Positions 35,026 through 44,500 of a DNA stretch of 64,000 nucleotides are shown piece after piece (position 1 is the stretch's first letter; each line of letters opens with the position of its first letter). Source of the stretch: Alectoria sarmentosa (lineage: Eukaryota > Ascomycota > Lecanoromycetes > Lecanorales > Parmeliaceae). The DNA lies in the NCBI GenBank assembly GCA_009733775.1, contig WOGZ01000121.1, positions 29,055 through 93,054 of the forward strand. Reading direction: 5' to 3'. The notes under the pieces were generated by a model. It had not been told where the DNA came from. It ran no database searches and saw nothing but the letters and a program-made list of their open reading frames with translations. The translations under genes and the position numbers were made by a program.

Positions 35026-36560
35026 AGTGGTTTACAAGCCTGAAGGGTATCTTGGGGAGATCTTTCACATGGTAAATCTCACCAGCAGCCAGGAGGGAAA
35101 CTGTTTGGGAGAGGAACAAGGATGAAGAAGAGGTAGGCACTGTCAGCCTAATCGTCTGGGATATTCTACATCTGGAAAATGTAGTAATTTCGCTACAGGA
35201 GGTTCCCAAACATTTCGTTGTTTTCACAACGCATTCTGACAGCCCATTGGCCATGTTCAAAATGCATACATGGATAATCACAAAATACAGTCAATAATTT
35301 TGCGGGGTTTTGACCAGAGGCCATGCTACCTCGGCTACTTGCATGTCCTTCAAATTAGCGACGCCTACAGAGGCCGTTTGTAAACCAGCGATCGCATCCC
35401 TCGATAAGTTCCCTGTTACGCACGTCTATCTCTTTGCGACCCTTCTCCTAGTAGACTAGAAATCGCGATGATATCTCTCACTATTCCATAGTACTACTAG
35501 TGCGTCTTACTGAATTATCGTATCAGGATTACTTATAATAGCCCTGGTCGAAAACGTGATGATAGATTCGTCTCCCAGCACCGCAGCAATACGTGCCATG
35601 CATCTACGCTTCCCCCCCAAGGCCATTCCGACTCCACCTTTATCGACCCGGTCTACGTTGTAAACCAATCTCAAAGACCCGACCGGCAAGAAGTGCCTTC
35701 TCGCTTTCATCCTGATCGGGGACAACGGACCCAGAACACCAAAACATAGCCCAGTGGAATCGGCATTCATCCCCATTGCCCGAAAATTGAATCCAAGTAT
35801 CGACTTTATAAAAAGTACAATTCTTTTCCATTCTGCTACATCACATGCCAGGGTCCTCTCCAAGCCTGTCCGTCGTTCGAGATCAAATTATTTTAGACCT
35901 AGGTCATGTGCAGGGGATAGGTTCGGGGCTAGTGAGAGCGCAGAATGTGTTGTTTGGACCCACTCGATAGGTAATAGACCCGCTTATGTCGCTTGTACGG
36001 AGTACTAGTGCAACCACATGTGAACCATGTGGGTCCGGCAAATGATCATGGGAGTAATAATACCCCTTAGTTGACCGACTTTTAGTATGGAATTCAAAGG
36101 AATTCGGTGGAAATTTGGGTCCGGTTTCGGAGCCCCTTTGTCCTACATAGTCTGGATCATGGCCGCCTCCATGTTCTTCTCCTTATGCTGTTTAGACACG
36201 ATCATTACCATAGTCATAGTAACAATCTACTACTATTCCTACTGCTCGGCTACTATTTATTCCGCTCCGCAATCTGTTCTCGCAACAGAATGCAAAGACG
36301 AATAGTTGTGCGTAACGGGGTAGCTTGGGAATTCTATCTAGAAAGTTTGTTTACTAACACTATATTCTGTCATGTCTGAGTCTGTGGGAGATAATGCATA
36401 TCCAGCATACTACTACCATTCGTCGTGACCATTTTACGGACTCCTTAAATTGCAAGTAGTAAGTATCATTGGTCCCCTAATTATCAAAGAGCTCCTATAC
36501 AACTCAAGCACCCCAAAAATCTCTGTTGGCAAAATCAACACCATCAAAGAAATAACGGCT
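35026..36560. other. intergenic, no supported gene
   Basis: About 1.5 kb after the broken 2EXR copy. Only short frames occur, and none has a recognisable motif. Confidence 0.45.
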
Positions 36561-36570
36561 ATTCACGACC

Positions 36571-36870
36571 GCGGTTGTGAACCTGGCGACTGTTTAATAT
36601 CCTCACTCTGAGAGCTCCCACAGAATTGCATAAGTTTATAGCCGAACCGGTCCTGCTTTGAGGCACCCAACATATGCCAAGCCGCTACACTAGTCCCGAT
36701 TGAGGTTCTGAGCCTCGCAATTGTTGACCCTCCGGCCTACGCAGCTTCCACAAGGTGAGAACATTTTCCGGCATGTTCAACCCGCCAAGCCACCAATCCC
36801 AATCGAGGTTTTGAACCTCGCCACTGTTGACCTCTGTCCAACGCAGCTCCCACGGGGTGAAAATGGTTCG
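36571..36870. repeat. three diverged direct repeats, period about 107-125 bp
   Basis: Units near 36,571, 36,701 and 36,808 each contain GAGGTT-like sequence, CTGAGCCTCGC or a variant (GAACCTCGCCACTGTTGACC), and the CAGCTxCCACxxGGTGA block about 40 bp on. The first copy is the most diverged. There is no coding potential, and the origin is unknown. Confidence 0.6.
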
Positions 36871-37156
36871 CGGCCGAAAATGTCAACGGCCAAAATGGAT
36901 TGCCAGGGGCATTGTTTTCTGCCAGATTTGATTATCTCGACGACAAAAGCCTAACGACGATACTGCTGATCGGAAACAAAGGTGCGCTGATTGCTAGCCT
37001 ACCAAAGGTCGGGAATCGCTCGGACAGATACTGCAAAGAAAAACAAAGACGGTTTCTCATACAGCTTCTCCAAGAGCGCTCACACAAAACGTCGCTGCAC
37101 AAAATCCAAAAAACCAAACCCATATCCACACAACAATGAGCATTACCCAGACACCA

Positions 37157-38674
37157 TCACCCAACCACCTCCCCACCCGAAGCCTCCAGAGTCCCTTCGC
37201 ATAAAACCTCTATCCTCCTCAAGCTCTCATGCATCGACGGACTGACCGTCCTCCCAGCCCCTTGCGCGCCAAAATCCAGCCCCCCAACATCAAAAGTATC
37301 CGTCAGAACCAGCGCATCCCCCTCGCCCACCTCTCTCAGCTCAGCCCTGGCGATGAACCCTGCAAGAGCGATCCGTCTTCCGTGCTCATACGGACTATCG
37401 ATCCCGCCATTCCGATACACAGACTCCAACCGCTTCAGCACCTGCGGTCGGGATTTCTTCGTGAAGTACGTCTCGGCGAGGATCTCGATTTCGATCGCTT
37501 GGTCCCAGTCGCCCTGCAGGATGCAGATGGTGATGGCTCTGTGGACCTGGGCGACGAGTTGCTCGTCGGTCAGCGGGAGGCGGTGGGCGAGGACGTTACG
37601 GATGTGAATGCGGGCGCCCCAGAGGAGGTCCAAGAGGATGCGAGGATCGATGTCTGGGAAGAGGTCGTTTGCGGAGTCGTCGTGTCGGATGTCCGCTTTT
37701 TGAAAGACACTGTGCCAGTTCTGGAGCTCGATCTGCTCGGGGATCGCCCATCCGTTCTCGGTCAGTACGTCCGGCATCTTGCGGGCGGCGTTGTGGAAGC
37801 AGGTTTCCTCCAGCATGGCCTGGATCCTGGCGAGGACTTGGTAGTGCGTCGTGCATGTCTGAGGTGCATACATGGCCGTTTCGACGCTTGCTTTTGTCCC
37901 TTCGTCCAATGTAGGATCCTCCATAACGTATCGAAAGGCATTGGTGATCTCCAAGTCCCCCTTCGAATCACCCACCAACTTTGGAAACCCCATGGCGTAC
38001 GACAACTCTTCGAACCCCAGCTCTTCCCGATCGCCACGGTGGACGGCCGCGTTCCTCAGATCCATGACGGATTCGAAGGTCCGCTTGCTTTTCGGCATGG
38101 AAACGCGGCCCGCGAACATCTGCATCCAAGACTCCAGCTCGATTTCGTCCTCGGCCAGCCAGTCCCGACCGACCAACCTGTCCGGTAAGTACTCCTTGGA
38201 CGAAAACTCCAAGTTAATCTTCTTCCACTCCGGATCCGTCAGGCAGCCTCTGAGATTCGTCCGCGCATAGCGGACGCAGGTGGCTTCCAGGATTCTCTGA
38301 ATGTAGGCCAGGAGGTAATACTTCTGCTTGAATGGCAGCTGGAGGTATTTGATGGCACTGGTGTGGTCGGAGAAAGGTGGACCCTCTCTCAACGATTTCG
38401 ACGGCCCGTCTCCAAACGAAGCGTATCCCGAGTCGCGCTTCTCGCTCCCTCTCACAACATCGACTTCCGCAGGTAGAGGCTCATCATGACTATCCCAGCC
38501 TATCGCAGCCTCCTGCTCCGTCGACGGTTCCCATTCCGAACTAGCATGGCTGTCCCAGCCCGTCGCAACCTCCTGCTCTACCGTCGACTCCCATTCCGTG
38601 CCAGCGGATGGAGCCGTCAGATCTCTCCATCTGGCAGCCACCTTGCGGACGACTTCGGAGACAAGTCTAAACAT
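37157..38674 (-). CDS. uncharacterised protein with two HEPN-like RNxxxH motifs
   Basis: Single exon, 505 residues from the ATG at 38674 (the open frame starts three codons earlier at GTG). The N-terminal 100 residues are low-complexity, with two WDSH-containing repeats (TGWDSHASSEWEP, IGWDSHDEPLP). Two similar helical regions follow: each has a KYYLLAYIQRILEATC or HYQVLARIQAMLEETC segment and, downstream, an Arg-Asn-x3-His motif (RNAAVHR near residue 205; RNVLAHR near 359). R-[N/D/H]-x3-H is the catalytic signature of HEPN RNases, so a duplicated HEPN-like fold is a reasonable guess. The plus strand is open for 319 codons here, but only the minus frame shows the internal duplication. Its role is unknown; similar fungal proteins are often named wrongly after a cytochrome c1 subunit. 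Confidence 0.7.
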   Translation of the reverse strand: MFRLVSEVVRKVAARWRDLTAPSAGTEWESTVEQEVATGWDSHASSEWEPSTEQEAAIGWDSHDEPLPAEVDVVRGSEKRDSGYASFGDGPSKSLREGPPFSDHTSAIKYLQLPFKQKYYLLAYIQRILEATCVRYARTNLRGCLTDPEWKKINLEFSSKEYLPDRLVGRDWLAEDEIELESWMQMFAGRVSMPKSKRTFESVMDLRNAAVHRGDREELGFEELSYAMGFPKLVGDSKGDLEITNAFRYVMEDPTLDEGTKASVETAMYAPQTCTTHYQVLARIQAMLEETCFHNAARKMPDVLTENGWAIPEQIELQNWHSVFQKADIRHDDSANDLFPDIDPRILLDLLWGARIHIRNVLAHRLPLTDEQLVAQVHRAITICILQGDWDQAIEIEILAETYFTKKSRPQVLKRLESVYRNGGIDSPYEHGRRIALAGFIARAELREVGEGDALVLTDTFDVGGLDFGAQGAGRTVSPSMHESLRRIEVLCEGTLEASGGEVVG

Positions 38675-38727
38675 CTTGTTCACGTCTCAAGATCCAGCTC
38701 CTTGAAAATATATAGAGCTAGCCAATA

Positions 38728-38830
38728 ACACCCTGATGCAAAGACGACAAAGAGGCGTGATATCTCGATGCAAAGACGATAAAGAGGCGTGATATCTTGA
38801 CACAAAGCCAATAAACAGAAACGTAACACC
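38728..38830. repeat. tandem repeat of about 32 bp upstream of the HEPN-like gene
   Basis: Two close copies of a unit containing GATGCAAAGACGA and AAAGAGGCGTGATATCT, then a third decayed copy (GACACAAAGCCAATAAA). It starts about 55 bp before the start codon of the minus-strand gene, so it lies in its promoter or 5' leader. Confidence 0.7.
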
Positions 38831-39119
38831 TAATCGTATAAGAGAGTACTATCAAGTAAAAAACTCCCCATCTCCGAGTCCGCAACCCCGATTATATATA
38901 AGAATCACAAATAATGCATTTTCATTTTCAACCCAATCATCCCCTTGGCATGCATGCATGATGACACTCCCTGAAAAAAAAAAATCTCAATTGTGCTCAC
39001 CAACCACGGGTCTTTGTGCTTTGAAAGCTTGGCATCTATCTGCTCACTCCTTCATTGTGGCCCCCTTTGTCCTTTGGGTATATTTGTGCACAGCTTTATG
39101 CTGCTGCCCTTTATGCCGT

Positions 39120-39295
39120 CAGGCAGGGTGGGCAGACAGACAGAGCTTCCTGCCGCCAAGGTGGGCAGACAGACAGACAGAGCTTCCTGCCGCCAAGGTG
39201 GGCAGACAGACAGAGCTTCCTGCCGCCAGGGTGGGCAGACAGACAGAGCTTTATGCCGCCAGGGTGTGGCAGGCAGACAGAACTTCACGCTGCCC
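39120..39295. repeat. minisatellite of about 33-37 bp, five copies
   Basis: Units contain GGTGGGCAGACAGACAGAG followed by CTTCCTGCCGCCA. The later copies diverge (CTTTATGCCGCCA, CTTCACGCTGCC), and one unit has an extra GACA. Open frames here encode GGQTDRASCRQ repeats and are not supported as genes. Confidence 0.8.
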
Positions 39296-39969
39296 TCGAT
39301 GCCACCTAGACTTCATTCATACTTGACCACTCACTCATCACCCACAACCATGACCCACTACCCTACAACCCATCAATCAACCCATCAATCCACAATCCAC
39401 AATCCACAACACCATGTCCAGCTATATCCAAAAGAACCCCGCATCGCCATCGCCATCGCCATCGCCATCGACACCCATGCCCTTAACATCGCCTCGCCTC
39501 GCTTCGCCAGGGCATGGCATGGCAATCCGTCAGGCAAATAAATAGCGTAGGGGATTTCAGGCAAAAAAAAAAAAAAAATTAGCGTAGGAGGCGCAAATAA
39601 TGAGCGGATTTGCGCCCCGCACTTACTTACTTATTTACACAAGGGAAATTCTTTCTTTGATTTTGATTTTGATTTCGAGTTTCTCAAATTCAAGGTGGAA
39701 GGCAGGTAGGTAGGCAAGCAAGCAAAAAATTCTCATCAATAGGTAGGTAATGAAAATATAAATCTGAAACGAAACGAAACGAAACGATTGCAAGACAGAC
39801 ATCAATCGCAAAAACCAGTGTGGTGGCTTGGTTGATTCTTGGTTTTCATAAATGTGTGTTTGAGAGATATAACGCCAGATATAACTCCAGTATATACAAC
39901 AACGACGAGATAATGATCTCTCATGGACGACGACTTTAATTATGTGTAACAGGTTCGAGAGGAGAAATG

Positions 39970-40148
39970 AGAGAGGAAAGAGAAGAGGAGAGAAAAGGAG
40001 AGGAGAGAAGAGAAGAGGAGAGAGGAGAGAGGAGAAAAGAGAAAAGAAAAAAGAGAAGAGAGAAGAAAGAAGAAAGGAAAAGAAAGAAAAAAAAAAAGAA
40101 AAGAAGAGAGAAAAAAAAAAAGAGAGAAGAGAAAAAAGAAAAGAAAAG

Positions 40149-40212
<64 letters not shown>

Positions 40213-40371
40213 AGAAAAAAAGAAAAAGAAAAAAGAAGAGAAGAAAAGAAGAGAAGAAATAAAAAAAGAGAAAAAAAAAGAAGAAAAGAGAGAAAAGAAA
40301 AGGAGAAAAGAAAAGAAAAAAAAAAAAAGGAGAAGAGGAAAGGAGAAAGGAGAGAAAAAGAGAGAGAAAAA
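39970..40371. repeat. 400-nt polypurine tract with a 61-nt A run
   Basis: Apart from one T near 40,260 the plus strand is only A and G from about 39,970 to 40,371. The run at 40149-40209 is 61 consecutive A. Lys/Arg/Glu-only open frames over it are meaningless. Homopolymer length may be an assembly estimate. Confidence 0.9.
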
Positions 40372-40749
40372 TAATTAACTCAGACTAATAAAATTATTTT
40401 CCCCCCGTTTTTTCCATGTTCTTTATAAACGAAAAGCTTAAGAGCGAGCTCAAAATGCGCACATTTGCGCCCGCACACTTACGCACTTACGCACTTACTT
40501 ACTTACTTATTCACACACCTAAACCAACCCCCCCCTCTTTTTCCTTTTCCTTTTTCCTTTTTCTTTTTTCCTTTCCCCTTTTTCCTTTTTTTCCACACGC
40601 CAAGATAACAAATGAGCAACAAATGCTCATAAACAGGTAAAGAAAGAAAATCTAATCCCAAACCTAACAATCGCAAAACAAACGCAATCCATCCATCCAT
40701 CCATCCGAAAACCGTGTAAAAAAAAAACGTAATGAATGTGAACTTCCGT

Positions 40750-40880
40750 TTGAATCCTTGACTTTTCAAAACTTATTTAAGAGAAACAACTCCAGTCCTT
40801 GACTTTTCAAAACTTATTTAAGAGAAACAACTTCAATCCTTGACTTTCCCAAACTTGTTTGAGAAAAACAACTCCAATAT
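40750..40880. repeat. three-copy tandem repeat of about 46-48 bp
   Basis: Each unit reads TCCTTGACTTTTCAAAACTT, then ATTTAAGAGAAACAACTCCA. The third copy has TTTCCC and GTTTGAGAAA variants. It lies about 0.7 kb beyond the 3' end of the PKS-NRPS gene. Confidence 0.8.
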
Positions 40881-41535
40881 AATAATCCAACAACGGGCGA
40901 CGACAATGATCCCCCCATGAACGACTTCTCCAACCATATCAAAACAACAAGTTCGAGAGGAGAGGAGAGGAGAGGAGAGCAAACTGACTCATACCTCTAA
41001 GAAATTTCCTTCTTCTTCGTTCTCACGTTCCTCTTTTTATCAATTAATTGCTCATATCAATCAACTAAAATCAAATCTTCCCAATCGCGCTTGACGTGAA
41101 AACAACGACAATGAAGCTGAATGACATCATCTTTGAGCATGGCATCAAGGCTTGACCTGTGATGGTCTATAATAAGTAGTATTTTATATATATCTGTATT
41201 AAGTCAAATCATCATAGGGACTTCAAAAGGAAAGAAGAGAGAGGGAGTGGAGTAATTGTACTCAATGTTCCAACTATCAGACGGTAGATACAAAGGAAAA
41301 ATAAAGGACCAAACAACAAGTGATTCGCTGCATATAAAGCACTGGGCCTGTCCAGCATATCCAGCATATAATACACGGATGAACATCAAACCGTATGGCG
41401 CCGGGTCACCACCACCTCACAAATACGGATGAGATTTCCCACCCCAAAATAGGCGGCATCTTTCCGATCTGAATCCAGGATACCCTCTTAGGTTCCGGAA
41501 AACATCATCTCCCATCCCTAACCAAGCGTGCAATC

Positions 41536-44500
41536 TCATCCCTGACCGGCAATCGCTTCCCTAACCTTCTCGGCCATCTCCAAAGGCGTCGCAGCAGTAA
41601 ACAATTCCTTCAGCGCCGGCGCCACTTTGAACGTCCTCTTAATCTTCGAATGCGCTCTCAACAACAGTATGCTCTGGCCTCCGAGTTCGAAGAAGTTATC
41701 CGTTGGTGCAATCTGGCGATCCTTGGGTAGTTTGAGGACATCTTTGAACAGCTGAACAACTTTTTGTAGTATCTCATCTTGCTCGGAGTCATCATTTGTT
41801 AATATGGTTGAGGTGGAAGAGGGGTAGATGAGTTGCAATTCCATTGCAAGAAGCGCTTTGCGATCCACCTTCCCACCAATGGTAACCGGGAGGCTGTTCA
41901 AGAACTGGTAGCCACTGGGTAGCATATAGTAGTTGAGATGCTTCGCGAGTTTTTCATGTAGCAAAGAGACCAGATTCTGTTTCTCGGAGGCTTCCAGTTT
42001 TTGATTGTAGACCAGGAAGGCAACTAATTGACGCTCGTCTGTCAAGCTGATGTCATCTGTCCTGGATCGCGCAACGACTGACAAATCCACCAGTCTACGT
42101 TTGCCAATGTGCGAGGACTCGAGGTGAATTCTATGTTCAATCTCACCGAGGTCAATGCGGAAACCCCGTAGCTTGATTTGGCGATCCCCAGCGATGCGGC
42201 CATGGAATTCAAGCTCCCCGTTTGGCAGGAAGCGGCCTTTGTCACCAGTGCGGAAGAACCGGTTCCAGCCTCTTGCTGCATCCTCTTCGGAGCAGAAAGG
42301 ATCTTCGACGAAGGAATGCGCATTGGCATCAGGTCGATTCAGATAGCCAGCGCCGACTTGGGATCCACCAACGCAAATCTCGCCAACCATACTTGATGGA
42401 AGAGGCTGCATCTTGGAGTCGAGGATATAATGGCGGCAATTTGCCATGGGAAAACCGATGGGAATGTTGGTAGTTTCATCTAGCGGGTATTCGACTTTGT
42501 GAATGGTAGTCTGAACAACCAGCTCGCTTGGGCTCCAAGTATTATAGGCAGTGGCTGGTGTTTTGAGGTCATAGAATGCTTTTGCCAAGCGGACAGGCAA
42601 AGTCTCGCCCGCAAAGAATGCGACGCGGTAATTGATGCATTGCCGAAGGTCTTCGGACGCGCTCTCCAGGAGCAGGGCAAATTGCGTTGGCGTATTGTAA
42701 GTGACACTGACCTTTGCATCGCGTATGAACTTAGCCAAGAGCGAAGGATCTTTCCGAACTTCTGGACTTGCAACGCAGACAGTGGCACCACTAGTCAAAG
42801 CAGAAAAGATCTGTACAATTGAGAGATCAAAGCAAATGGAAGACTGATGGAGGAACTTGTCCGTAGGGTTGAAGTTGAAGTCATAATGCAGAGTGCTGAG
42901 CATCTGCTGTGTATTTGAACGGGTCAGCGCAACGCCTTTGGGTGTTCCTGTACTCCCCTGGAAATAGGCATGTCAGCTAAATACTTACGACCGAAGAAAA
43001 GAGGTACTTACCGAGGTGTACATGATGTAGAAAGGGTCGTCAGAAGAACCCTCAACAGGGCGTACTGGCTCATGGTATGAGTTTGCAGCCGAGATGGGAA
43101 TAAGGTGAGGTTCGAAGTCGATGTTCTTTGCAATAGCGAGACCCACTTTGTCTAGACCTTCGCCAACCAATATGGCCTTTGCCGAAGCGTCCGACGCCAT
43201 GAACATTAAACGATCTATTGCAAACTCTGGATCCATAGGTATGTACCCACAGCCAGCAATTAGTGTGCCTAGCATTGCTGAGATAGACTCAATGCCGGGC
43301 CTCGACAGGATGCCGACGAAATCACCAGGCGATGCGCCAGACTGCTGTAAAGAGGCCGCTATCTTCTGTGCTTTGCCAATGAGGTTTTCGTAAGTCACAG
43401 ACCGGCCTTCGGAGTCTTCAACTGCAGTAGCTTTGGGAGCGCTTTTGGCAATCTCCGAGATCTGATCAATCACAGAGCCAGTGCCCCAGGTGTTTTCAGT
43501 GAAGGCGGTGTTCCAGGAACTACTTTTGAGATGATCAATCTCTTTGGGGCCGCACATTGCAACCTCGGAAATCGGTTGACGATGATCCTTGATCACGTTG
43601 GTGAAATAGTGCAAGAAATTATCGAAGAACAGCTCCATCTCCTTGAACCCATAGAGCGTTGACGAATATTCAAGGCGGAGGTCTAGTCCTTTGTCAGGAT
43701 CCTCAAGCGCCTCCAGCTGCATTTCACATGCAGTGGGTATATCTTCGCCATCGATCTGGCTGATCTCAAAATCCTGGGTCTTGAACTTTGGCATCTTTCC
43801 GTGCGACTGGTAATTGATTGCGAGCTGGCCCAGTGGGAAATGGCTAGGTGTCTTCTCAACATTGACAGCGTCCACGATGGCATCAAAGGGGACCGAGCTA
43901 TGTTGGGTCGCCTCGAGGGTAGAGGACTTAGTATGCTCGAGGAGGCGGTCGAAGCTTGCGTCGCATCCTTTTGTAAACCGTATTGGGATCAAGTTGACGA
44001 AGAAGCCAATGGTTTCTTCTAGATCTGCATGAGGTCGACGACCATCTACCATGTGGACTGTCAAATCTTCGTCCTCTGTGTACCGGTAGTGAAAAGATCT
44101 GAAGGCTGCCAGCAGGTATTGGAAGGGCGTTGTTCCGGTCTGAGCGCAAATTCGCTTCATTCGATTGAGCATGGGCGTCTCAAGGTTCATGTTGAGCACT
44201 GCCCTCGCAGTGTCCATTTGCTCGGGACGTGATGCTTTCGCAAACGGCAGCAGTTTGCTGACCTCTGGCGCATTGCGCAAATTGTTTCTCCAGAATTCTA
44301 TACTGACCTGGAGCTCCGGTGACGCCAAGCGAGCTTCGTGCCATAGTGTGAAGTCGATATAAGAAACTTTAGGTGGCATCACAGTCGTAAGCGCCTTTTC
44401 GTTGCGAATAGCCTCGTACAGAGAGGTGACCTGCTGGAACATGGACTTGGAGCTTCCACGATCGATGGAAATATGGTGGTAGATCATGATTAGAACATAA

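Larger units (their letters stand above)
39600..40980. repeat. degenerate direct duplication around purine tracts
   Basis: Two copies share the same order of motifs. Copy A starts near 39,608 (ATTTGCGCCCCGCACTTACT, TACTTATTTACAC), then TAGGTAATGAAAATATAAAT, GCGACGAC-like and GGACGACGAC words, and GTTCGAGAGGAGA near 39,952. Copy B starts near 40,460 (CATTTGCGCCCGCACACTTA, TACTTATTCACAC), then AGGTAAAGAAAGAAAATCTA, GGGCGACGACAATGATC and GTTCGAGAGGAGAGG near 40,948. Copies are too diverged to align fully by eye. Confidence 0.55.

Noticed and set aside
37229..38188. 319-codon plus-strand frame
   Set aside because: It is antisense to the HEPN-like gene; only the minus frame shows internal duplication and helix-like composition.
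39942..40374. Lys/Glu/Arg-only open frames
   Set aside because: They are translations of the polypurine tract.
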